NCBI RefSeq assembly: GCF_027947595.1
Contig: NZ_CP116257.1
Location: 7,799,970 to 7,863,969 of the forward strand
Origin: Streptomyces lienomycini
GTDB lineage: Bacteria; Actinomycetota; Actinomycetes; Streptomycetales; Streptomycetaceae
DNA: 64,000 nucleotides
Reading direction: 5' to 3'
Position numbers and translations under genes: made by a program. The notes under the pieces are model-generated. The model did no database searches and was not told the DNA's origin. It saw only the letters and a list, made by a program, of their open reading frames with translations. Positions 19,674 through 28,363 of this stretch are shown here, one piece after another (the first letter of the stretch is position 1; each line of letters opens with the position of its first letter).

Positions 19674-20168
19674 ATGACCTACCGCGTCTGTTTCGTGTGC
19701 ACGGGCAACATCTGTCGCTCCCCGATGGCCGAGGCCGTCTTCCACGCGCGCGTGGCGGACGCCGGCCTCGGCGACCGGGTCCAGGCCGACAGCGCCGGCA
19801 CCGGTGGCTGGCACGAGGGCGAGGGTGCCGACCCGCGCACCGTGGCCGTCCTGGCGCAGCACGGCTATGACCTCGACCACACGGCCCGCGAGTTCCAGCA
19901 GTCCTGGTTCGCCCGCCTCGACCTCGTCGTCGCCCTCGACGCCGGGCACCTGAGGGCCCTGAGACGCCTTGCTCCCACGGAGCGGGACGCCGCCAAGGTG
20001 CGACTGCTGCGGTCGTACGACTCCGCCGCGGACAGCGGGGACCTGGACGTCCCCGACCCGTACTACGGGGGCCGGGACGGATTCGAGGAGTGCCTTGAGA
20101 TGGTGGAGGCGGCGAGCACCGGACTGCTCGCCGCGGTACGCGAGCAAGTGGAAGGACGGGCGGCATGA
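19674..20168 (+). CDS. ptpA: Low-molecular-weight protein-tyrosine phosphatase
   Basis: 164 residues. The P-loop CTGNICRSP starts at the nucleophile Cys9, and the general-acid loop DVPDPYYGG lies near residue 128. This matches PtpA, the tyrosine phosphatase of S. coelicolor reported to influence secondary metabolism. The ATG at 19674 immediately follows the holin-like gene, and the stop overlaps the next start (ATGA). Confidence 0.93.
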   Translation: MTYRVCFVCTGNICRSPMAEAVFHARVADAGLGDRVQADSAGTGGWHEGEGADPRTVAVLAQHGYDLDHTAREFQQSWFARLDLVVALDAGHLRALRRLAPTERDAAKVRLLRSYDSAADSGDLDVPDPYYGGRDGFEECLEMVEAASTGLLAAVREQVEGRAA

Positions 20169-21343
20169 GTGATCCCGCTACGAACGGCAAGGCGGTCGGG
20201 GGTTCGAAGAGACCCGCTGACGGCCCCGGGGACGGCACGCGCGCGGTGCGGGCCGGGCTGCCCGAACCCGTCAAGCACGAACCGACGCTGCCCGGCCCCG
20301 TGTTCGCCGCCCACTTCCACCTGCCGGGCGATCCGACCGGTCCGTACACCTACGGCCGCGACGAGAACCCGACCTGGACCCATCTGGAACGCGCCATCGG
20401 CGAGCTGGAGGCTCCCGGGCAGGACGACGTCGAAACGCTTGTCTTCGCCTCGGGCATGGCCGCGATCTCCTCGGTGCTGTTCTCTCAGCTGCGCGCCGGG
20501 GACACGGCCGTCCTGCCCGACGACGGCTACCAGGCGCTGCCACTGGTCCGCGCCCAGTTGGAGGCGTACGGCATCAAGGTGCGCACCGCGCCGACCGGCG
20601 GGAACGCCCAGCTCGATGTGCTGGAGGGCGCGAAGCTGCTGTGGATCGAGACACCGTCGAACCCCGGACTCGACGTGTGCGACGTCCGGCGACTCGTCGC
20701 AGCGGCCCACGCGCGCGGAGCCCTGGTCGCCGTCGACAACACCCTCGCCACACCGTTCGGGCAGCGCCCGCTGGAGCTCGGCGCCGACTTCTCCGTGGCC
20801 AGCGGCACCAAGCAGCTCACCGGCCACGGCGATGTCCTCCTGGGCTACGTGGTCGGCCACGACACCACCGCGATGACCGCCGTACGGCGGTGGCGCAAGA
20901 TCGTCGGAGCGATTCCCGGCCCCATGGAGGCCTGGCTCGCGCACCGCTCGATCGCCACCCTCCAGCTGCGCGTGGACCGGCAGGACACCACCGCGCTCAA
21001 GGTGGCCGAAACGCTGCGGAGGCGGCCCGAGATCACCGGCCTGCGCTACCCGGGACTGCCCGACGATCCTTCCCACGAGATCGCCTCACGGCAGATGCTG
21101 CGCTACGGGTGCGTCGTCTCCTTCACCCTGCCCTCGCGCGCGCACGCCGATCGCTTCCTCGACGCGCTGCGGCTCGTCGAAGGCGCGACGAGTTTCGGCG
21201 GGGTGCGGTCCACCGCCGAGCGGCGCGGGCGGTGGGGCGGCGACGCGGTGCCGGAGGGCTTCGTCCGGCTCTCGGTGGGCGCGGAGGATCCCGACGACCT
21301 GGTGGCCGATCTGCTGCGCGCGCTGGACGTGGCGGGAGGCTGA
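20165..21343 (+). CDS. Cystathionine gamma-lyase / Cys-Met metabolism PLP enzyme
   Basis: 392 residues of the Cys/Met-metabolism PLP family: YGRDENPTWTHLERAIGELE, FASGMAAISSVL, WIETPSNPG, VDNTLATPFGQRPLELGAD, and the PLP lysine in SGTKQLTGHGDVLLGYVV. Translation is coupled to ptpA by a 4-bp overlap. The exact reaction (gamma-lyase against gamma-synthase) cannot be read from motifs. A strong terminator follows. Confidence 0.9.
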   Translation: MSDPATNGKAVGGSKRPADGPGDGTRAVRAGLPEPVKHEPTLPGPVFAAHFHLPGDPTGPYTYGRDENPTWTHLERAIGELEAPGQDDVETLVFASGMAAISSVLFSQLRAGDTAVLPDDGYQALPLVRAQLEAYGIKVRTAPTGGNAQLDVLEGAKLLWIETPSNPGLDVCDVRRLVAAAHARGALVAVDNTLATPFGQRPLELGADFSVASGTKQLTGHGDVLLGYVVGHDTTAMTAVRRWRKIVGAIPGPMEAWLAHRSIATLQLRVDRQDTTALKVAETLRRRPEITGLRYPGLPDDPSHEIASRQMLRYGCVVSFTLPSRAHADRFLDALRLVEGATSFGGVRSTAERRGRWGGDAVPEGFVRLSVGAEDPDDLVADLLRALDVAGG

Positions 21344-21397
21344 CCGCCGCCCGACGGACCGTTCGTACCCGTAGCGGCCGGCCCCGCGCGGTACGAC

Positions 21398-21436
21398 GGG
21401 CGGTCCGAGCCTCCCCCCTCGTGGCTCGGACCGCCC
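21398..21436 (+). terminator. Terminator after the lyase gene
   Basis: A perfect 13-bp stem (21398-21410 with 21424-21436) around a 13-nt C/T-rich loop, 55 bp after the lyase stop. Confidence 0.85.
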
Positions 21437-21516
21437 TCCGGTTCCACGCGCGAAGAACCGCGCGAACCAGGCTAGTTGACTGCATGTCAGTGTCCAATCA
21501 CCGTAGCGACAGCGAC

Positions 21517-21534
21517 CTATCGACATATTTATAG
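21517..21534. promoter_or_regulatory. Possible LysR-type binding site
   Basis: CTAT-N10-ATAG in an unusually A/T-rich patch 50 bp before the LysR-type gene. It fits the T-N11-A pattern expected for autoregulation. Confidence 0.4.
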
Positions 21535-21583
21535 TTGGGTACTGCCGGGGGCTGGAGAAGAACGGAAGAGGGGAAGGGTCTCC

Positions 21584-22489
21584 GTGGACCTGGCCTTGCT
21601 GCGCACCTTCGTCACCGTGCACCGAGCCGGTTCCTTCACTCGCGCGGCCGCCCTGCTCGGCCTCTCCCAGCCCGCCGTCACCTCGCAGATCCGTACGCTG
21701 GAGCGCCAGCTCGGCCGCCCTTTGTTCCTCCGGCAGGCCCGCGGCGTCACCCCGACGACCATCGGCGACGAACTCGCCCACAAGGCCGCACCGCATCTCG
21801 ACGCGCTGGTGGAGATCACCGAGACCGGGTCGGAGGACGGCTCCTCCCGTCGGACCCTGCATCTGGCCGGACCGCCCGAGTTCACCGTCGAACGGGCACT
21901 GCCGGCGCTCACCGAACTCAACGGCGAGTCGGGACATGTGCTCGCCCTGCGTGTCTCGTTCGGAAACGCCGAGGAGACCATGGAAGGCCTGGCCGCCGGG
22001 CATCACGATCTGGCCATCGGAACGGGCCGCCCCCGCGGCGCGCTGCTCACTGCGACCCCGCTCTGCGACGAGATGCACGTCCTGGTCGCCGCCCCTCACT
22101 GGGCGGAGCGTGCCGGTACCGAGAGGCTTCACGGCACCGACGCGTCCGCCCTTGATGGGGTTCCGGTCGTCGAAGTGCACGAGTCACTGCCCTTCGTCAC
22201 CCGCTACTGGGCCTCCGTCTTCGATGCCCGCCCGGCTTCCCCTGCCGCTGTCGTCGCCCCCGACCTGCGCGCGGTCCTGACTTGCACGATGGCCGGCGCC
22301 GGGCTCGCCGTGCTGCCCCGCTACTTGTGCGCGGAGGCGCTGGAGCGCGGTGACGTCGTCGCCCTGCATGATCCGGCGGTGCCCCCGTTGCGAACGTACT
22401 TCCTGGTGGCGCGCACCGGCACACTGGCCTTGCCGCACATCGCCCGCGCCCACGGGTGGTTGTTGCGCGCGGCGGCCGACTGGAACTGA
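21584..22489 (+). CDS. LysR-family transcriptional regulator
   Basis: 301 residues from GTG 21584, with an AGGGGAAGGG stretch upstream. The N-terminal HTH reads LLRTFVTVHRAGSFTRAAALLGLSQPAVTSQIRTLERQLGRPLFLRQARG. The rest is a LysR co-inducer domain. The neighbours (lyase, Nudix) do not point to a target. Confidence 0.92.
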   Translation: MDLALLRTFVTVHRAGSFTRAAALLGLSQPAVTSQIRTLERQLGRPLFLRQARGVTPTTIGDELAHKAAPHLDALVEITETGSEDGSSRRTLHLAGPPEFTVERALPALTELNGESGHVLALRVSFGNAEETMEGLAAGHHDLAIGTGRPRGALLTATPLCDEMHVLVAAPHWAERAGTERLHGTDASALDGVPVVEVHESLPFVTRYWASVFDARPASPAAVVAPDLRAVLTCTMAGAGLAVLPRYLCAEALERGDVVALHDPAVPPLRTYFLVARTGTLALPHIARAHGWLLRAAADWN

Positions 22490-22522
22490 ACCGGCGACTC
22501 ACGAACCGCAGGTGCTCGCGAT

Positions 22523-22536
22523 GTTTCACGTGGAAC
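22523..22536. other. Degenerate parS upstream of the Nudix gene
   Basis: GTTTCACGTGGAAC, one mismatch from the consensus, between the LysR gene and the Nudix start. Confidence 0.6.
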
Positions 22537-22557
22537 CAGCCGGGCCACATTTCTCCC

Positions 22558-23040
22558 ATGACCGTCCGACCCGTGGTCAAGCGCACCGCTCGCGCCGTCC
22601 TTCTGGACGGCGACCACCTGATCCTGATCAAGCGGACCAAGCCCGGCGTGGACCCCTACTGGGTCACTCCCGGAGGCGGGGTCGAGCCGGACGACAGCAC
22701 CGTCGTGGACGCCCTGCACCGCGAGGTGTACGAGGAGCTGGGCGCCAAGATCAACGATGTGGTGCCCTGCTTCGTGGACACGGTGGAACACATCGGCGAG
22801 GACGGTGGCGCGACCGGCGTGAAGGTGCAGCACTTCTTCGTCTGCCACCTGGAATCCATGGACCCGTCCCTGCGGCACGGCCCCGAGGTCGACGAACCCG
22901 CCGGTGAGTACGAGATCGTCCGGGTGCCTTTCAGCCGGGTCGGGATCGCCTCCGTCCACCTCGTACCGCTGTCGCTGCGGCACTACCTGGACGGCAACAT
23001 CGAAGGTGTACGAGCGATGCAGGCCCCGGACCTCGGCTGA
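22558..23040 (+). CDS. Nudix hydrolase
   Basis: 160 residues with the Nudix box GGGVEPDDSTVVDALHREVYEELGAKI, matching GX5EX7REUXEEXGU, so it should hydrolyse a nucleoside diphosphate linked to another group. Substrate unknown. The ATG at 22558 follows a parS-like site by 21 bp. No strong ribosome-binding site is present. Confidence 0.9.
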   Translation: MTVRPVVKRTARAVLLDGDHLILIKRTKPGVDPYWVTPGGGVEPDDSTVVDALHREVYEELGAKINDVVPCFVDTVEHIGEDGGATGVKVQHFFVCHLESMDPSLRHGPEVDEPAGEYEIVRVPFSRVGIASVHLVPLSLRHYLDGNIEGVRAMQAPDLG

Positions 23041-23117
23041 CCCGACGTGGCCAAAGATCGCGTGTTCCGCCGGAAAGAGGTGGACGCGGACGGCCACGGT
23101 CGGACAGCCTGACCTGC

Positions 23118-23984
23118 GTGCCGACACCTTCCCCCGCCTCTGCTCCGATCCGCCGTCTGACGCTCCGCGATCTCACCGCCTGCGCCGACCTGTCCGAGGA
23201 CCGGGGGTGGCCGCGTGAGGAGCACAAATGGTCATTCCTGCTGACAGCCGGAAAGGGGTACGGCATCGACGACCCCGGCGGCGGTCTCGTCGCCGCCTGT
23301 ACCGTCACCGAGTACGGGCAGCCGGAGCGTCCCGCGCTCGCCGCCATCGGCATGGTGCTGGTCGCCGAGCGGCACGCCCGCCAGGGCATCGGACGCCGAC
23401 TGATGCGCGACATCGTCGCCACACTGGGCACCGTCCCCCTGACGCTGCACGCGACGCCCTACGGTCGGCCGCTCTACGAGGAACTCGGCTTCAAGGTCAC
23501 GGGCAGCGCGGAGATGGTGCGCGGGCGTTTCACTCCGGGCGGCCCGGAACCCCGGACCGTCACTCGCGCGGCGACCGCCGAGGACCTCACCACGATCCTC
23601 CGGCTCGACGAGGAGGTCTTCGGCGTCGACCGCACCCACATCGTCACGCGGCTGCCCGCCTTCGCCGACCAACTGCGCATCGCGGAGGAGGACGGCCGGA
23701 TCATCGGGTACGCCGCGGCCTGGCCGAACATGGACACTCACGTCGTGGGGCCGCTGATCGCCCGCGACACCGAGGCGGCCAAGGCGCTGATCGGCTCCCT
23801 CGCCGCCCGGACCGACCGACCGCTGCGCACGGACATCGACGTACGGCACGAGGAACTGCTGACGTGGGTGAAGGAGCGCGGCCTCACCGCGGTCGTCCCC
23901 AACGCGGTCATGACGTACGGGATCACCGACTTGCCCGGGGACTGGACCCGCCGCTTCGCGCCGCTGACGGTGGCGGCGGGCTGA
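23118..23984 (+). CDS. GNAT acetyltransferase with two GNAT-like halves
   Basis: 288 residues from a GTG. The first half holds a good GNAT acetyl-CoA motif (GMVLVAERHARQGIGRRLMRDIVA) and LYEELGFKVTG. The second half (from about residue 140) is a weaker GNAT-like repeat with RIIGYAAAWPNMDTHVVGPLIA. This resembles the GNAT proteins with a C-terminal YitH/HolE-like domain. Substrate unknown. Confidence 0.85.
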   Translation: MPTPSPASAPIRRLTLRDLTACADLSEDRGWPREEHKWSFLLTAGKGYGIDDPGGGLVAACTVTEYGQPERPALAAIGMVLVAERHARQGIGRRLMRDIVATLGTVPLTLHATPYGRPLYEELGFKVTGSAEMVRGRFTPGGPEPRTVTRAATAEDLTTILRLDEEVFGVDRTHIVTRLPAFADQLRIAEEDGRIIGYAAAWPNMDTHVVGPLIARDTEAAKALIGSLAARTDRPLRTDIDVRHEELLTWVKERGLTAVVPNAVMTYGITDLPGDWTRRFAPLTVAAG

Positions 23985-24012
23985 CTCCGTCGGAAGGGGA
24001 CCCGCACCGCCG

Positions 24013-24432
24013 TCAGACGAGGGACCGTACGGCGGCCGACGCGAAGGCGTGGTCCTGCTCGGGTGCGCCTCCACCCACCCCGACCGCCCCGATCAGCCGG
24101 CCCTCGCGATGCACGGGCACGCCACCCGCGATGAACAGCAGCGGCCGGTCGAGCGCCGTGGGCAGGGTGTGGAAGAGCCCACCGGGCTGAACGGCGTCGA
24201 CGAGGTCCGCGGTGGGGGCGTTCAGCTGGAGCGCCGTGTAGGCCTTACGGGTGCTGGTCTCCCCGGAGATCAGCACGGCACGGTCGTCGCGCCGGAAGGC
24301 GAGCAGGTGGCCGCCCGCGTCGAGGACCGTGACGCTGACGGTGCTCCCGGCGGCCTCGGCTGCACGGTGGGCGGCGGCGACGAGGGCTTCGGCGTCACGG
24401 GTCGACAGGGGGGTGACAGCGATGGTGCTCAT
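24013..24432 (-). CDS. HbpS/GlcG-type heme-binding-like protein (DUF336)
   Basis: 139 residues: LSTRDAEALVAAAHRAAEAAGSTVSVTVLDAGGHLLAFRRDDRAVLISGETSTRKAYTALQLN and GGVPVHREGRLIGAVGVGGGAPEQDHAFASAAV are typical of the DUF336 family (GlcG, HbpS). HbpS binds heme in Streptomyces. No signal peptide is seen, so this copy is probably cytoplasmic. The ATG at 24432 has AAGGAGA 8 bases upstream. It lies downstream of the MFS gene on the same strand, probably in its operon. Confidence 0.87.
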   Translation of the reverse strand: MSTIAVTPLSTRDAEALVAAAHRAAEAAGSTVSVTVLDAGGHLLAFRRDDRAVLISGETSTRKAYTALQLNAPTADLVDAVQPGGLFHTLPTALDRPLLFIAGGVPVHREGRLIGAVGVGGGAPEQDHAFASAAVRSLV

Positions 24433-24538
24433 GGATGTTTCTCCTTGGTCGTGCGGTGGGGCGATGCCTCGGTGGTCGTCGAGGCGGCGGTAGCGGCGCG
24501 GAGACGGCTCTGGCCCCGCGGCCACTCGGTCGGGTCGT

Positions 24539-25747
24539 TCAGTGATGCAGGGCGGCTCGCTGCTCGACGGGCGCGGAGCCCGCGACGACCGGTCCGGGAG
24601 CCCTGCCGCGCCGTTCCAGGGCGGAGGAGAGGACAGCGAGGACCAGGGCGGCGGCGGCGAGCGCGGCGCCGACCCAGTTGGGGGCGGTGTAACCGAGGCC
24701 GGCGGCGATGACGACACCACCGAGCCAGGCGGAGAGCGCGTTGCCGAGGTTGAATGCGCCGATGTTCACGGCCGAGGCGAGCGTCGGCGCACCGTGTGCG
24801 TGATCCAGGACGCGCTTCTGCAGCGGTGGAACGGTGGCGAAGCCCAGGGCGCCGATCAGGACGACGGTCACGGCCGAGGCGATCTTGTTGTGTGCTGTCA
24901 GCGTGAAGAGGGCAAGTACGACGGACAGGGCGCCCAGGGAGATGTACAGCATCGGCATCAGGGCGCGGTCGGCGAACTTGCCGCCGACGAGGTTGCCCCC
25001 GACCATGCCGAGGCCGAAGAGGACCAGCAGCCAGGTGACCGAACCGTCGGCGAAGCCAGCGACCTGGGTCATCATCGGCGCGATGTAGGTGATGGCCGCG
25101 AAGACCCCGCCGAAGCCGAGGACGGTCATGGCCATCGCGAGCAGTACCTGGGCGTTTTTGAACGCGGCCAGTTCGTGACGCAGCCGCACGCCCTCCGCCT
25201 TCGGCACGTCGGGGACCAGCTTGGCGACTCCGAGGAGGCCGACGACGCCGAGCCCGGCGACGAGGGTGAAGGTGACGCGCCAGCCGACGGACTGCCCGAT
25301 CAGCGTTCCCAGCGGGACGCCCACGACGTTGGCGACGGTCAGCCCGGTGAACATCATCGCGATCGCACCGGCCTTCTTGTGCGGGGCGACCAGGCCGGCC
25401 GCGACGACCGATCCGATGCCGAAGAAGGCGCCGTGGGCAAGCGAGGCGACCACACGGCCGATCAGCATGACGGAGAAGGCGGGGGCGACGGCGGAGAGCA
25501 GGTTGCCGACGACGAACAGGCCCATCAGCAGCATCAGCATGCGCTTGCGCGGCACCCTGGTGCCGAGGACCGTCATCAGCGGGGCACCGAACATCACGCC
25601 GAGCGCGTATCCGGTCACCAAGAAGCCTGCGGTGGGGATGGAGACCCCGTAGTCGCTCGCGACCTCGGGCAACAAGCCCATGATCACGAACTCGGTCGTT
25701 CCGATCCCGAAGGCCCCGATCGCGAGGGCCAGAAGCGCGAGAGGCAT
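24539..25747 (-). CDS. MFS drug/sugar efflux transporter (DHA1-type)
   Basis: 402 residues, 12 membrane segments. FVIMGLLPEVASDYGVSIPTAGFLVTGYALGVMFGAPLMT and the motif A loop GTRVPRKRMLMLLM mark the AraJ/PbuE-like DHA1 efflux group. It is divergent from a MarR regulator with repeats in the shared gap. This is the usual plan for a repressor-controlled exporter; substrate unknown. Confidence 0.92.
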   Translation of the reverse strand: MPLALLALAIGAFGIGTTEFVIMGLLPEVASDYGVSIPTAGFLVTGYALGVMFGAPLMTVLGTRVPRKRMLMLLMGLFVVGNLLSAVAPAFSVMLIGRVVASLAHGAFFGIGSVVAAGLVAPHKKAGAIAMMFTGLTVANVVGVPLGTLIGQSVGWRVTFTLVAGLGVVGLLGVAKLVPDVPKAEGVRLRHELAAFKNAQVLLAMAMTVLGFGGVFAAITYIAPMMTQVAGFADGSVTWLLVLFGLGMVGGNLVGGKFADRALMPMLYISLGALSVVLALFTLTAHNKIASAVTVVLIGALGFATVPPLQKRVLDHAHGAPTLASAVNIGAFNLGNALSAWLGGVVIAAGLGYTAPNWVGAALAAAALVLAVLSSALERRGRAPGPVVAGSAPVEQRAALHH

Positions 25748-25805
25748 GGAAGGGTACCTTCCCAGGTGATGTGATTGCAGGAGCGCCTTACGAGCGACGA
25801 CAATA

Positions 25806-25844
25806 ATTGCATGCGCGGGCTAAATGCAATCGCGGGCAATCGCG
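25806..25844. promoter_or_regulatory. Candidate MarR operator and repeats
   Basis: ATTGCAT (25806-25812) and ATGCAAT (25824-25830) form an inverted repeat 11 bp apart. Two direct copies of GCAATCGCG follow (25826-25834, 25836-25844), exactly one helical turn apart. All lie between the divergent MFS and MarR genes. Confidence 0.6.
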
Positions 25845-25891
25845 ATCCTGGTCTACCCTGGTCTCAGCCGCTCCGGGACGGGAGGATTCAC

Positions 25892-26356
25892 ATGACAGCG
25901 ACGGACCCCGCGCTCACCGCCCTTTCCCAGGGCTGGTGTGCACTCTCCCTTCTGCACGGGAGGATCGAGGCGCACATCGAGCGTGCTCTGCAGGCCGGGC
26001 ACGAGCTGAGCGTGCGCGAGTACTCCCTGCTCGACGTCCTCAGCCGCCAGCACGACGGTGACGGAGGGCATCTGCAGATGAAGCAGGTCGCCGACGCCGT
26101 CGTTCTCAGCCAGAGCGCGACCACCCGCCTCGTCACCCGACTCGAGGACCGAGGGCTGCTCGAGCGCTACCTGTGCCCCACCGACCGCCGCGGCATCTAC
26201 ACCAACGTCACCGCGACAGGCCTGAAGCTGCTGGACCAGGCACGGCCCACCAACGACGCGGCCCTGCGCGAAGCCCTCGACGCGGCCGCCACGAATCCCG
26301 ACCTGGCTCCGCTGGTCCGGGCGGTCGAGACTCTGAAGACTCCGGTGCCCGCCTAG
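25892..26356 (+). CDS. MarR-family transcriptional regulator
   Basis: 154 residues with the winged helix MKQVADAVVLSQSATTRLVTRLEDRGLLERYLCPTDRRGIYTNVTATG. The ATG at 25892 has GGGAGG six bases upstream. Divergent from the MFS exporter, so probably its repressor; the inducer is unknown. An ATG further upstream (25813) would run through the operator repeats. Confidence 0.9.
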   Translation: MTATDPALTALSQGWCALSLLHGRIEAHIERALQAGHELSVREYSLLDVLSRQHDGDGGHLQMKQVADAVVLSQSATTRLVTRLEDRGLLERYLCPTDRRGIYTNVTATGLKLLDQARPTNDAALREALDAAATNPDLAPLVRAVETLKTPVPA

Positions 26357-26363
26357 CCCGTCC

Positions 26364-26369
26364 TAGAGT
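26364..26369 (+). promoter_or_regulatory. Leaderless-type -10 before the GNAT gene
   Basis: TAGAGT ends 6 bp before the ATG, the spacing seen for leaderless Streptomyces transcripts. There is no ribosome-binding site. Confidence 0.6.
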
Positions 26370-26375
26370 GCGGTC

Positions 26376-26828
26376 ATGGGAGATCTTGAGATACGACCCG
26401 CCACCGCCGACGACATCCCGGAGATCGTCGCGATGCTCGCCGACGACCCCCTGGGCGCTCAGCGCGAGTCACCGGACGATCTGAGCCCGTACCTGGCCGC
26501 GTTCGAACGGCTCGCCGGGGATCCGAACCAGCACCAGGTCGTGGCCGTGCGGGGCGGACGGGTCATCGGCACACTCCAGCTGACGATCGTCCCCGGCCTG
26601 TCCCGGCGCGGCGCCACCCGCTCGATCGTCGAAGGCGTACGCATCCACGGTGACGAGCGCGGCACCGGACTGGGCACCCGGCTCATCGAGTGGGCGATCG
26701 ACGAGTCCCGGCAGCAGGGCTGCCATCTGGTACAGCTCACCTCCGACAAGAGCCGTATGGACGCCCACCGCTTCTACGAGCGTCTCGGCTTCTCGGCTTC
26801 ACACACGGGCTTCAAGCTCCAGCTCTGA
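26376..26828 (+). CDS. GNAT acetyltransferase
   Basis: 150 residues, one GNAT domain: IRPATADDIPEIVAML at the start, VEGVRIHGDERGTGLGTRLIEWAIDESRQQGC (acetyl-CoA loop RGTGLG) and HRFYERLGFSASHTGFKLQL at the end. Substrate unknown. Probably translated from a leaderless mRNA. Its terminator holds a parS-like site. Confidence 0.9.
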   Translation: MGDLEIRPATADDIPEIVAMLADDPLGAQRESPDDLSPYLAAFERLAGDPNQHQVVAVRGGRVIGTLQLTIVPGLSRRGATRSIVEGVRIHGDERGTGLGTRLIEWAIDESRQQGCHLVQLTSDKSRMDAHRFYERLGFSASHTGFKLQL

Positions 26829-26850
26829 GTGCCCGCTCCCCACTCAACCG

Positions 26851-26880
26851 GCGGCCCTGTTCCACGTGAAACAGGGCCGC
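26851..26880. terminator. Terminator hairpin with parS-like tip
   Basis: A perfect 11-bp stem (26851-26861 with 26870-26880) between two convergent genes, serving both. Its apex is the degenerate parS. Confidence 0.85.
26859..26872. other. Degenerate parS in a terminator
   Basis: GTTCCACGTGAAAC, one mismatch from the consensus, at the tip of the hairpin. Confidence 0.65.
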
Positions 26881-26896
26881 GCCCGGCCTCGGACGA

Positions 26897-28285
26897 CTAC
26901 TGGCCGATCCCCCGCCACCCTGCCGGGTCCACCCCTCCGGGCACAGGGGCGCCCTCGTCGTACGGCTGACGCGTGAAGACGAACGACCCGAGGTCCAGAT
27001 GACTGACGGTTCCGTCGGGGTGCCTCACCGCTCGCAGCAACTCCCCTGCGTAGTAACCTTCCAGCCCCGTCCAGCTGCCGTCAGCGTTCACCCGGAAACG
27101 GGAACGGCGCCCCTGCCCCGACAGCGGCTCCAGAGAGACCCCTCCGTCGGAGACCAGTCGCAGGGCGAAGGCGTGTGTTCCCCAGTACCACTGCCCCGCC
27201 AGCTCCAGTACGGAGGAGTCGACCTCCCGCAGTGGGCGCCAGGGCTCGGGGATGCGAGGCTCCGCCACCGCGACGATGCGCACGAGGTCGGCTCCGACTG
27301 CGGCGAGCAGCGGCCCGGAGGTGCAGTTGGTCAGAACCACCGCGGCCACATCGTCCTCCACACCGATCGTGAGGTTGGCCAGGAATCCCGGCAAGGACCC
27401 GGAATGCCCCACGAGCAGCCGCCCGTCCCGGTGCTGGAGCTGCAGTCCCAGTCCGTACGCCGCACCGTCCACGACGTCGGCGGCCTCGGCCGGAGCAGCG
27501 GGCGCTCGCATCTCTCGGACGGTGTCCGCGCCGAGCACCCGGTCGTCACCGTGCGCCAGAAAGACGGCGAACCTTGCCAGGTCCCCTGTGGTGGACCAGA
27601 GCTGCCCCGCCGGGGCCATCCGCCCGAGGTCCTCCACGGGCTCGGGCAGCATCACGTCGGCCCACGGATGCACCGCCCAGCCATCGGCGTGCGGAGCACT
27701 CGGCCGCCCGCTCGTGCGTTCCAGCCCCAGCGGGTCCAGCACCTCCCGCCGCAGCACCTCCTCCCACGAAGCGCCGCGCAGTTTTTCGACCAGCGCGCCG
27801 AGCAGGGTGTAGCCAGGGTTGGAGTAGTGGTGTCGCCGGCCGACCGGGTGCAGGAGCGGCCGCTCGCCCAGTACATCGATGAGCTCGGGCCGCAGCGACC
27901 CCGGCGTCCGCTCCCACCACGGCGCGGGCGACTCGGCGGCCAGTCCTCCTGAGTGCGCGAGCAGTTCGGCGATGGTGGCTTCCCCCGCCCCGGTGCCCGG
28001 CAGATGCTTCTCCAACGGATCCCCGAGGTCGAGCAGCCCCTCGTCACGCAGCCGCAGGACAAGAACGGCGGTGAACGTCTTGGTGATCGAGCCGATCCGG
28101 TACTGCACGGTCTCGTCCGGTCCGTGGCCGTCGACCGAGGTCCGCGCCCCGTGCCACACGGTCCGCCCACCCCGGACCACCGCTGCGACGAGCGACGGGG
28201 TACGTCCTTCGGCCTGGGCGACGGCGACCCGGTGCGACAGCGCGCGGCGGGTGGCGGGGAGCAGCTCTTCCTGAGGTGTCGTCAT
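26897..28285 (-). CDS. Serine hydrolase, class C beta-lactamase / DD-peptidase fold
   Basis: 462 residues. The active-site triads are SITK (Ser66-Lys69), YSN (154-156) and HSG in LLVGHSG. A C-terminal domain of about 130 residues follows the hydrolase fold. No signal peptide is evident, so the protein is probably cytoplasmic, which argues for an esterase or peptidase rather than a secreted beta-lactamase. ATG 28285 is chosen; an upstream in-frame start adds ten atypical residues. Confidence 0.88.
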   Translation of the reverse strand: MTTPQEELLPATRRALSHRVAVAQAEGRTPSLVAAVVRGGRTVWHGARTSVDGHGPDETVQYRIGSITKTFTAVLVLRLRDEGLLDLGDPLEKHLPGTGAGEATIAELLAHSGGLAAESPAPWWERTPGSLRPELIDVLGERPLLHPVGRRHHYSNPGYTLLGALVEKLRGASWEEVLRREVLDPLGLERTSGRPSAPHADGWAVHPWADVMLPEPVEDLGRMAPAGQLWSTTGDLARFAVFLAHGDDRVLGADTVREMRAPAAPAEAADVVDGAAYGLGLQLQHRDGRLLVGHSGSLPGFLANLTIGVEDDVAAVVLTNCTSGPLLAAVGADLVRIVAVAEPRIPEPWRPLREVDSSVLELAGQWYWGTHAFALRLVSDGGVSLEPLSGQGRRSRFRVNADGSWTGLEGYYAGELLRAVRHPDGTVSHLDLGSFVFTRQPYDEGAPVPGGVDPAGWRGIGQ

Positions 28286-28363
28286 GCACCCAGTCCATCC
28301 GCCGGGTCGCGCCACGTCGAGCTGATTTCCCCGTGCCGTGCCGAGAGCCGGAGAGAACGTCGA

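Noticed and set aside
26897..28285. Calling the serine hydrolase an antibiotic-resistance beta-lactamase
   Set aside because: No signal peptide and an extra C-terminal domain; the family includes esterases and peptidases.
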